Below are positions 1 through 8,241 of a stretch of DNA of 64,000 bases, piece by piece (the stretch's first letter is position 1; each line of letters opens with the position of its first letter). Location: contig CAMCWF010000002.1 of NCBI GenBank assembly GCA_945882095.1, positions 124,001 through 188,000 of the forward strand, given 5' to 3'. The notes beneath the pieces were generated by a model. The model was given only the letters and a program-made list of their open reading frames with translations. It ran no database searches and was not told the DNA's origin. A program made the translations under genes and the position numbers. The stretch comes from Chryseobacterium gleum (GTDB lineage: Bacteria; Bacteroidota; Bacteroidia; Flavobacteriales_D; Crocinitomicaceae).

Positions 1-98
1 ATGATGTAAAGCTATACCTAATTGAGTTGGCAAATCATAAAATTTATCAATACGAACATCAATTTATTTTATCGGAAAACCCTCGAACAAAAATGTGA
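1..98 (+). CDS. C-terminal fragment of a protein truncated by the window edge (…DVKLYLIELANHKIYQYEHQFILSENPRTKM*)
   Basis: Frame open from position 3 to the TGA at 96-98; convergent with folB; too short for the ORF track. Confidence 0.4.
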   Translation, partial: DVKLYLIELANHKIYQYEHQFILSENPRTKM

Positions 99-115
99 AG
101 CGGATTCATTTTCAA

Positions 116-469
116 TTACCCTTCAATGACAATGGATACCTCCCTTGTGTCGCCATCAATGGGGGGGGATAACTTATGAATCTCAATGCGTAAAGCGTTG
201 ATTCCGTTCAATTCCTTTTGAATGCGCGAAAAAATTCGTTGGCCTACATGTTCTATCAATTTGGATCGAATCGCCATCTCTTCATCTACGATTTTTTGAA
301 CACCACAATAATTGACCGTATGGATCAATTCATCGCTCGCAGCGGCCTTGGAAAAGTCGGTTTTGATGTCAACATCTATAATGTAATTTCCCCCAATGCG
401 CGCCTCCTCTTCCATGCAACCATGAAAAGCGTAACAACGAATTCCGCGTACGTGAATGCTATGCTTCAT
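116..469 (-). CDS. folB: Dihydroneopterin aldolase
   Basis: 117 aa; RCYAFHGCMEEEARIGGNYIIDV and LRIEIHKLSPPI are typical of FolB. Confidence 0.9.
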   Translation of the reverse strand: MKHSIHVRGIRCYAFHGCMEEEARIGGNYIIDVDIKTDFSKAAASDELIHTVNYCGVQKIVDEEMAIRSKLIEHVGQRIFSRIQKELNGINALRIEIHKLSPPIDGDTREVSIVIEG

Positions 470-1988
470 GGAGGAATGCTTCTATTTTTGGTAAATTTTC
501 GTTCATACGTGCAAGAACCTCATCTTTTCCTAAAAAGGATGAAATTTCAAACATTCCAGGACCTGCACCTACGCCGGTTAAGCAAAGACGATAGGGAAGA
601 AGTACAGCCCCAATTCCAAGCCCTTTTTGGGCCAAGAAATCCTTGAAAGCCAACTCTATGGAATGGGCAGAAAAATCATTTAGGTCATTCAATATAACTT
701 TCCATTCTTGCAAATAACCACTTGTTTCAGGTTTCCATTTCTTGCGCAATGTATCCGTTTCAATTGTTTCTGGGCGACTCATCAAATAGGCTCCTTCCGT
801 TAAGATGTCACCCGCGAAAGTGGCCCGTTCTTTCATGAGGTTCACAACCGTTTCCAAGGCATCGTCATCCATTTTAATGTCACTGTTGATTATTCTCAGT
901 TCGGTGGCGATGACATGGTTGGATTGCATACGCAACCAACTTTGTTGAAACCACTTTGTTTTGTCTGGGTCAAATTTCGCCCCCGATTTAGAAACACGCT
1001 CCAAGGAAAATGCTTCTACCAATTCTTCAAGTGTAAAAATTTCTTGCGTGGTCCCTGGATTCCATCCCAACAGTGCCAGCATGTTGACAAAAGCTTCGGG
1101 GAGGTATCCTTTCTCGCGGTACCCAGAATACAATTCACCTTCTGCCGTAATCCAATTCGTTGGAAACACAGGGAAGCCCAATCGGTCGCCATCGCGTTTA
1201 GATAGTTTTCCATTGCCATCAGGACGCAACAACAAAGGTAAATGTGCGAATTCGGGTGCTTCCCAACCGAAGGCTTCGTACAAGAGAACATGTAAAGGCG
1301 CCGAAGGCAACCATTCTTCTCCACGAATTACATGACTGATTTCCATCAAATGGTCATCCACCACATTCGCTAAATGGTAGGTTGGCATTCCATCGCTTTT
1401 GAAGAGGACTTTATCGTCGAGGTTGTTTGTATTCTCAACCACCCACCCACGAATCAAATCATGAAACCGAACATCGTGGTTTCGAGGCATCTTCATTCGT
1501 ATAACATAAGGTTCTCCTGCTGCCAGTTTTTTGTCAATTTCAGATTTTGGAAGCGTCAACGCATTCTTCATGGCGGTACGGGTCACTCCGTTGTATTGCC
1601 AATTGGGCATTCCCATTTCTTTGGCGCGTTCGCGCATTTCTTCTAATTCTTCAGAAGTGTCAAAGGCATAATAGGCATGTTCTTTTTCAATCAATTCTAA
1701 GGCATAAGGATGGTACATTGCTTGTCTTTCAGACTGGACATAAGGACCAAAATCCCCGCCGAGGCCAGGCCCTTCCGTGGGCATAATCCCACACCATTCC
1801 ATTGCCTCCATTATGTAGTCTTGCGCCCCAGCTACAAAGCGCGTTTGGTCGGTATCTTCGACGCGAATGATAAAGGTACCTTGGTGTTTTTTCGCAAATA
1901 AATAATTATAAAGTGCAGTCCTAACGCCTCCCATATGTAAGGGGCCTGTAGGTGAAGGGGCAAAGCGAACGCGAACGGGTTTCGACAT
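459..1988 (-). CDS. gltX: Glutamyl-tRNA synthetase
   Basis: VRFAPSPTGPLHMGGVRTALYNYLFAKK and KLSKRDGD class I motifs; ATG start at MSKPVRV rather than the upstream TTG in the ORF track. Confidence 0.95.
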   Translation of the reverse strand: MSKPVRVRFAPSPTGPLHMGGVRTALYNYLFAKKHQGTFIIRVEDTDQTRFVAGAQDYIMEAMEWCGIMPTEGPGLGGDFGPYVQSERQAMYHPYALELIEKEHAYYAFDTSEELEEMRERAKEMGMPNWQYNGVTRTAMKNALTLPKSEIDKKLAAGEPYVIRMKMPRNHDVRFHDLIRGWVVENTNNLDDKVLFKSDGMPTYHLANVVDDHLMEISHVIRGEEWLPSAPLHVLLYEAFGWEAPEFAHLPLLLRPDGNGKLSKRDGDRLGFPVFPTNWITAEGELYSGYREKGYLPEAFVNMLALLGWNPGTTQEIFTLEELVEAFSLERVSKSGAKFDPDKTKWFQQSWLRMQSNHVIATELRIINSDIKMDDDALETVVNLMKERATFAGDILTEGAYLMSRPETIETDTLRKKWKPETSGYLQEWKVILNDLNDFSAHSIELAFKDFLAQKGLGIGAVLLPYRLCLTGVGAGPGMFEISSFLGKDEVLARMNENLPKIEAFLHEA

Positions 1989-2075
1989 GAGGATAGTTTT
2001 TTGCAAAGGTAATCAAATGAAGCTCGTATGCATTCTGGCTCTGAAATTTCTAGCCTCTCAAGATTCTGATGAAAA

Positions 2076-4910
2076 TCAATATTTTAATACCACAAAGCCG
2101 TGCATTTTTACAGCTGCACCCCCTTCCTTGATGGCATCAATGAGGTAAAAATAAGTGCCCTCAGTTACCAAATCTCCATTTTTATCCTTGCCATCCCAAG
2201 CACCATTCACGTCATTGATTTCGTTTATGAGATTTCCCCAACGGTTTAAGATTACACAGTGAAATGAGGAGATGCCAGAGGTATTGACAAAAAACAATTG
2301 ATTTCCATTGGTAGAAGAAAGGGAAACGATGTTTGGCACTTGAATGTCACAAAGGTAGAAATCAACCAAAGCTGTATCGGTGAACGTATAACAATCATTT
2401 GATATGGTATACATGTAGTTCCCTGAAGAAGTTACTTCAAGCGAAGGCAGGGTGGAGCCATTAGACCAAATTCCTGTCCATGTAGGCACGTAATTGGGCT
2501 GTAAGGTGAACGCGGTTAAGGATGTATTTTGAGGGATGGGAAAAGAAACAGGAACCAAACCAATGGTGCTTCCAATGCAGGACGACGGATCTTGTAATTG
2601 TGTTTGCAAGTAAGGAGGAAAGTGAATTTGGGCACTGATTGTTTCGTTACAAGCAATGTCTTGAAAGGTCAAAGTATATACCCCTGCATATTGTGAGAAT
2701 ACCAAAGGATTGTTGTCATTTGGATTGGAAAAATGCACGCAAGTATCTGAAGCACTCCAGGTTCCGCCAAGGTCTGTTATCGTTCCAGCAATTTGATATT
2801 GATAATTACAAGCCAAGGTATCTATAGATATGGAGGGAACAACTTGGAAATGAAGTACAGCGGTTTCACTGTGGTTACAAATGCTGTCGGTAAAGGTTAA
2901 TTGGTAAAAACCAACATTATTGACGGTAAGTGTAGGATTGTTTGCTTGGTTGTTTGGATTAAAATTTAACGTATTCCCCGGGGAAGAAAGATACGTCCAG
3001 GTTCCTCCGGTTGGGTCACATAGGGTTCCTGTAACATTGAATCCCAAACCACACAAGGTTGAATCACTGAAGATTTGAGGCGATACGGGCAAGGTGAGGT
3101 CTACATTTAAGTTTTGGTTGCAAGCATTGTCTAAAAAAGTCAATGTGTATGTTCCTCCTGCGGCAATGGTCACGGTTGGACTTAAGCTGTTGACATTGTC
3201 AAACGAAATTTGGTTGGAAGTACTGCTCCAAACACCACCGTTGGATACGATGGGTGGACATTGAAACGAGGGGTTGCAAACCAAGGTATCGTTGAATATT
3301 ACAGCCGAATTCGCACCCGTAATTAAAAAGGTGGTGTCAGAACCGCATAGGCCTGAGAAATCCATCACCGTTATGGTATAGGTGCCAATGGGAACGGTTA
3401 CAGTCGGCAATGAATCCAATGCTGGATTAGGTAACCCCCAAGAAATTGTGGAATATTGATTTGGATTCTGCAAAGAAATTGTCGTCGCGGTATCTGGAGG
3501 ACAATAGCTAAAGGAACCTGTAAGGTTAATCGGTACAGGTTGGGCAATGATAAAGGTATCTGCGATGTAGCGGAAACAACCATCTAGGCTTACCGTTACC
3601 CCAAAAAATTGATTTGCGTTCAGGGAATTCGTACTGTCCATCGAAAAATCATCCCATAAATAGGAATCATACGGACCGTTTGCAACCCCGATGTTTACGC
3701 TTCCGCAAGTATCTGTGGTTAATAAATACGAGGAGTCCAATGCGTTGAGGGTCGTGTCTATCTGGATGACAAAGGGTAAAACCGTTACACCCGGGGGGCT
3801 AGCGTCGTCTGTCGCAGTTATGGTAACATTGTAAATACCTAAATTCGAGGCGTTTCCTACAATTTGGAGTACAATGTTTGCAGAATTCCCACTCGTGTTG
3901 GATACTTGCGTTAAGGTATTTAATCCCCCATTGTTAAAGGACACGGTCGTAATTTGCCCTATTTCTGGAGATAAGAAATCTACCGAGAATAGAGCGGTAT
4001 CGCCAATCGAACAAATTTTCAGCGTATCACAACTTGTGATGCCTTGAGGAATGGGCGGGATGTTACCTGAACTGGAAGCATCAAAAGCGAAGCTTTTATA
4101 ATCTAACCAATCGATCCCATCTGGAACGCCTTGTGGTCCATCAAAACTTCCGCCCGCATGGTCAAAATAGGAAATAAGGAAATAAGCCACACCATCACCA
4201 GCATTTGCCCCGCAAGTCGCTGGAATACCATAAAAACCATTGATCCCAGATGAAGCGTCGCCGGTTGTCCATTCCATGTCTTCGTAACAAAAAGCAACAT
4301 TTCCACCTTGAATAATGGGGTCGGAACCGTCGGTAATGATCAGTTGAAAGGTATTTAATTTATCACCGTGAACATTGAAATAACCAACATTCTCCCAATT
4401 GATGAAAACCGCCGTGGGTGTAATCTTATAAACCACCTGTCCATTTCCATTGCGTGTATCTACATCTGCCCAGAACGGTGCGACTATGGAATTGATAACA
4501 GAGGGAAATGCCGAGGCAGAAAAGGTAGCCATCGCTCCATTAAAAGTGATGTTTCCATTGTTATTGATGTAAATACCGTTGTACACATTCCCATACAGAT
4601 TAAAACCAAATGGAATCGGGATGTATGCTGAAGAACCATCGTCGTTCGGTTGCATGGCTAAGGTGTAAGATGCATCGGGTTGAATGTAACAGTTGCAAGA
4701 AGATGCTTTTTCAGAAGTGAAGGGTTTTGTTTTTGCAGGAGGAAGGGTGCCAACGGAAGGGTTAACCTGAACCGTTCCCAACTGTCCTGAAGCTTTTAAT
4801 TGCTGATACAGAGGCGAATCCGCTAGGATTTGTCCGAATGAAAAGTTGAAATACCCTATGAAAAACATAAGGGAAATAAGTAAAATGCATTGCTTTTTTG
4901 CCAATCTCAT
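2076..4910 (-). CDS. Large secreted protein with nidogen-like N-terminal region, tandem ~75-80 aa repeats and T9SS type-B (gliding-motility-associated) C-terminal domain
   Basis: Signal peptide; SIVAPFWADVDTRNGNGQVVY; C-terminus ILNRWGNLINEINDVNGAWDGKDKNGDLVTEGTYFYLI. Confidence 0.8.
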   Translation of the reverse strand: MRLAKKQCILLISLMFFIGYFNFSFGQILADSPLYQQLKASGQLGTVQVNPSVGTLPPAKTKPFTSEKASSCNCYIQPDASYTLAMQPNDDGSSAYIPIPFGFNLYGNVYNGIYINNNGNITFNGAMATFSASAFPSVINSIVAPFWADVDTRNGNGQVVYKITPTAVFINWENVGYFNVHGDKLNTFQLIITDGSDPIIQGGNVAFCYEDMEWTTGDASSGINGFYGIPATCGANAGDGVAYFLISYFDHAGGSFDGPQGVPDGIDWLDYKSFAFDASSSGNIPPIPQGITSCDTLKICSIGDTALFSVDFLSPEIGQITTVSFNNGGLNTLTQVSNTSGNSANIVLQIVGNASNLGIYNVTITATDDASPPGVTVLPFVIQIDTTLNALDSSYLLTTDTCGSVNIGVANGPYDSYLWDDFSMDSTNSLNANQFFGVTVSLDGCFRYIADTFIIAQPVPINLTGSFSYCPPDTATTISLQNPNQYSTISWGLPNPALDSLPTVTVPIGTYTITVMDFSGLCGSDTTFLITGANSAVIFNDTLVCNPSFQCPPIVSNGGVWSSTSNQISFDNVNSLSPTVTIAAGGTYTLTFLDNACNQNLNVDLTLPVSPQIFSDSTLCGLGFNVTGTLCDPTGGTWTYLSSPGNTLNFNPNNQANNPTLTVNNVGFYQLTFTDSICNHSETAVLHFQVVPSISIDTLACNYQYQIAGTITDLGGTWSASDTCVHFSNPNDNNPLVFSQYAGVYTLTFQDIACNETISAQIHFPPYLQTQLQDPSSCIGSTIGLVPVSFPIPQNTSLTAFTLQPNYVPTWTGIWSNGSTLPSLEVTSSGNYMYTISNDCYTFTDTALVDFYLCDIQVPNIVSLSSTNGNQLFFVNTSGISSFHCVILNRWGNLINEINDVNGAWDGKDKNGDLVTEGTYFYLIDAIKEGGAAVKMHGFVVLKY

Positions 4911-5089
4911 GCTGCCTGAATTTTAATGAATTCGGTTGTAAACCAATGACTAAATTAGCATTTATATTTTTGAATGAAGGAAGCATCCTCTAACGAATGC
5001 CATTGCAAACTGTAATAACCGGCATTAAGATGATTAGGATTTTGTTTTTAGCTCCTTTTTATCGCCTTTACATTTTGTATTTTTGAACC

Positions 5090-5746
5090 ATGAAAGCGAT
5101 ACCCTTTTTATTCAGTTTACTCTTGTTAACAGCATGTGTTCAGGTGAATTACGTAAACGACGTTATTCCCATTACCCAAAAACACCTTACCATTGCCGTT
5201 TTGCCACCGCAAACCAGCATCGAACGTAAAATTTGGATGTCAAATGAAAAATATGCCGAACTTACCACAGACAATCAACTTCATCTTCAAAATAAACTGA
5301 TAAAATCCTTTGAGAAACGTATGAACTTTGGGGAATGTTTTGTCGCTATTTTAGACCAACCCACAACCAATGCAGTCGCTTTGTTGGATGGTTTACAGCC
5401 CAATCCTGCTTCGCCCTCGTCACTTTGCAGACAATTGCACGTCGATGCGGTTATTCAGTCTGCCATAGACATTCGGGAACCCGTTTCTGAAGCCACCGCT
5501 TTTCTCTTTCAACGTTCAACCGGAACAAACTTGGTGACCAATTCAATGACGCTGAATGCAAGGTTGATAGACACCCTCAATGCTCAGCCCCTGTGGAGTT
5601 TAAGTGCTTCGAAGTTTGGTTATCTCGGATCGATCAAATGGGTAATTGAGAATAAAATTATACGAAGGACAACGCGCAATACGCCTTACAACCTGAAGAA
5701 AAACCCGTACAAAAAGCTTTACGTGAAATATACCCAAGGGTCCTAA
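5090..5746 (+). CDS. Putative lipoprotein of unknown function
   Basis: MKAIPFLFSLLLLTAC lipobox; HLTIAVLPPQTSIERK start of mature domain. Confidence 0.6.
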   Translation: MKAIPFLFSLLLLTACVQVNYVNDVIPITQKHLTIAVLPPQTSIERKIWMSNEKYAELTTDNQLHLQNKLIKSFEKRMNFGECFVAILDQPTTNAVALLDGLQPNPASPSSLCRQLHVDAVIQSAIDIREPVSEATAFLFQRSTGTNLVTNSMTLNARLIDTLNAQPLWSLSASKFGYLGSIKWVIENKIIRRTTRNTPYNLKKNPYKKLYVKYTQGS

Positions 5747-6696
5747 TCTCTTTTATTCTCAAGGAAGATTCCTTCTAAAAAATCCCCTTTTCCCGTCGGG
5801 AAATCTATACCCAACATACGCGCAATCGTCACAGGAATGTCAATCATTTCAGCTTTTTTGGTAATTTCTTTACCGGGCGCAACATCCGGGCCCAACACCA
5901 ATAAAGAAATATGTCGACATCCTTCACACCCATCGCCGTGGCTAATAAATCCGTTTTTTACCTTCGGTAAATGCCTTCCGTGGTCGTTGGTAATGAATAA
6001 GGTGGTTTTGTTGCGCATCGATGCATTTTCTTGAATGGTATTCCAGAGTTGCAGTGCGTAAACATCCGTAAGCTGAATGTTCTCCAAGTATTTTTCCCAG
6101 TGGTTTGCATGTCCTTCGACATCTACCCCCAATAAATTAATCAACATTAAATGAGGGGGGGCAGAGGAACTCAAAGATTCAGTAACTTTCTGCATGGTCT
6201 GAAAATCATCCCCATACCCAAGCCCATTTCCATTCGGACCACAATAGGAATATGGAAGATAGGTATCCCGCCATTTCTTGTTTTTCGTGTTCGATAACAC
6301 ATTGAGTTTCCCTTTACTTGCGATGACTTGCGCGTCTTTGGTTAAGGTATGTTTTTCCTTAATGTAGTATTGAAACAAAGAGGGATTTTTTGGCAATTGC
6401 CCTCCAATATTAGAGATGTGCTGGTAATTCCCTGTCATGATTGCCGTATGCCCAGGAACCGTTAAGGTCGGTCCGTCATTTTTGAAATTTGAAAAGAAAG
6501 TCCCATAAGGTCTTAATTGGGTGCACAAGTTGGGAATGTATTTACAAGTGGAATCACCATAGGTTTCACTGTAACGAGGTCCGTCGATTACGAGAATCAC
6601 AAAATACGCTGACTTGTATTGAATTTCTTTCGATTGGCAATGGGCTGTGTTAGACAAGAAAAGGATGAAAAGAAAAATGAAAGTGTACTTTACCAT
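5743..6696 (-). CDS. Alkaline phosphatase / nucleotide pyrophosphatase superfamily protein
   Basis: VILVIDGPRYSETYGD, TVPGHTAIMTGNYQ, FITNDHGRH metal-site-like motifs; signal peptide. Confidence 0.8.
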   Translation of the reverse strand: MVKYTFIFLFILFLSNTAHCQSKEIQYKSAYFVILVIDGPRYSETYGDSTCKYIPNLCTQLRPYGTFFSNFKNDGPTLTVPGHTAIMTGNYQHISNIGGQLPKNPSLFQYYIKEKHTLTKDAQVIASKGKLNVLSNTKNKKWRDTYLPYSYCGPNGNGLGYGDDFQTMQKVTESLSSSAPPHLMLINLLGVDVEGHANHWEKYLENIQLTDVYALQLWNTIQENASMRNKTTLFITNDHGRHLPKVKNGFISHGDGCEGCRHISLLVLGPDVAPGKEITKKAEMIDIPVTIARMLGIDFPTGKGDFLEGIFLENKRD

Positions 6697-6788
6697 TGCA
6701 AATGTTGTTTCGACAAAAATAAGGATTCTTTGTATTCCAATTTGTAACGAAATGTTTACTTCAAACTTTGCAATCCTAAAACCTCATC

Positions 6789-7379
6789 ATGCGAATTGGA
6801 CTGCTTATTCTGCTTATCTGCAAGGTTTCCTCGTTGGATTCCCAAATTTATATGAGAAAGAAACAAAACATTGGATTTTATACCCAAGGAAATTTTAAAA
6901 ATGCACAAATCGAAAATATGGGATTTGGCGTAACGCGTTTAACCTTAAAGTACTTTGAACCTGAAATCGGCGTGAGGACAACCTTTCCTTTGGCCACAGA
7001 ATCCAATTTATTTACACCCAAACATTTCTATTTGGATGGCGCTTTGAACATTCGTAAATCTCTGTGTGTGCTCAATGAACGTAAAAAGGGAAGGTCGTGC
7101 AGAGGGGAGGTTCTCGAAATTTTTGTGGCACCCGAATACCACCTTTTGTTAAAGAATGGCACCGCAAGGAATGACATCGGACAAGGTTCAATTCGAGCAG
7201 GGTTGGGACTTTTCCATTACCAAACGGGATTCTCCAAAAGAAACAAAACGTACACCTTAAAAATTCAATGCTATTATCGTTGGGTTCCAGGACCAAAAAC
7301 AGTTACCCAAACGATTGGGAATGAATGGGGCGTTCAGCTCAGGTTGTTTAAATTTAAAACCTATGATTTCGTGAAATAA
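6789..7379 (+). CDS. Hypothetical secreted/outer-membrane-like protein
   Basis: 196 aa ORF with N-terminal hydrophobic segment; no family recognised. Confidence 0.5.
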   Translation: MRIGLLILLICKVSSLDSQIYMRKKQNIGFYTQGNFKNAQIENMGFGVTRLTLKYFEPEIGVRTTFPLATESNLFTPKHFYLDGALNIRKSLCVLNERKKGRSCRGEVLEIFVAPEYHLLLKNGTARNDIGQGSIRAGLGLFHYQTGFSKRNKTYTLKIQCYYRWVPGPKTVTQTIGNEWGVQLRLFKFKTYDFVK

Positions 7380-7381
7380 AA

Positions 7382-8122
7382 TCAATCGATCTCATACTTA
7401 AGTCGAATGGTTATGTTTGCTGTTTTTCTGCGAGAGGAGGTATTAAAACTTCCACCCCATTCATAATCTTCCGCACTGTGCTCTGCTGTGATTTGAAAAA
7501 CACCCATTTCCGCATTTTTGAGGGAGCCTAAGGATCCGCCGCCATTCTCAGCAATCTTCGTTGCCCGCTCATTCGCATCTCTGGTGGCTTCCTCAATCAT
7601 CTTCAATTTTAGCTCTGACAACTTGGTGTAGTAATATTGTGGGGATTGTGAATTTAACTCAATGCCTGCGTCAATTAATTCGGAAACCTCCCTGGAAACT
7701 TTCTCGATCAAAGCGACATTTTTAGACTGAATCTTTACATTTTGGGTAATGTTATACCCTGTGAAATAGGACGAACTAACATTTCCATTTTCATCATATT
7801 CCGTGGAGAATTCCTTTTGAATGTTTGCCGCTTCAATAATAATATCCGCTTCCGATACCCCTTTGCGCTTGAAATACGTTTTTAATTTTTTTAAATCTCC
7901 ATGCAGGTCTGCGTATGCTTCTTTTAACTCCAAGCTGTTCCTGCTAAAGGAGGCGTTCCACACGATTAAATCAGAATCAAATGAAGCCTCGCCCATACCG
8001 ATAACACTGATATTTGGGTCTGGTTTACCTTTGGATAAATAGGACCTACCCAAAATCAATCCAGTGATGACCACCGATAGTGAAATAAGTAGGGTTGCGA
8101 AATGGCTTTTCAAAAAATTCAT
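7382..8122 (-). CDS. SIMPL domain-containing protein (DUF541 family)
   Basis: ISVIGMGEASFDSDLIVWNASF plus ATRDANERATKIAENGG; start MNFLKSHF downstream of ORF-track start. Confidence 0.8.
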   Translation of the reverse strand: MNFLKSHFATLLISLSVVITGLILGRSYLSKGKPDPNISVIGMGEASFDSDLIVWNASFSRNSLELKEAYADLHGDLKKLKTYFKRKGVSEADIIIEAANIQKEFSTEYDENGNVSSSYFTGYNITQNVKIQSKNVALIEKVSREVSELIDAGIELNSQSPQYYYTKLSELKLKMIEEATRDANERATKIAENGGGSLGSLKNAEMGVFQITAEHSAEDYEWGGSFNTSSRRKTANITIRLKYEID

Positions 8123-8241
8123 GGTTTTAATTTTATTTAAAATTACAAAAAAAACACATACACAGCCACCAACCGATATGGAAAAAAACACCACTTCTAT
8201 CTTGCCAAGGTCGATGACTGTTTCGTTCTTTTTGTTTCAGA

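Noticed and set aside
218-646. 142-aa plus-strand ORF opposite folB/gltX, and many similar antisense ORFs in the track (e.g. 961-1335, 9174-9548, 35760-36278, 45050-45505)
   Set aside because: They lie antisense to well-recognised conserved genes, with low-complexity or unusual composition and no recognisable motifs; treated as spurious
5078-5085. TATTTTTG immediately before the 5090 start codon as a leaderless-transcript promoter
   Set aside because: No TTTG at the expected 19-22 bp upstream and the region is AT-rich; chance match likely
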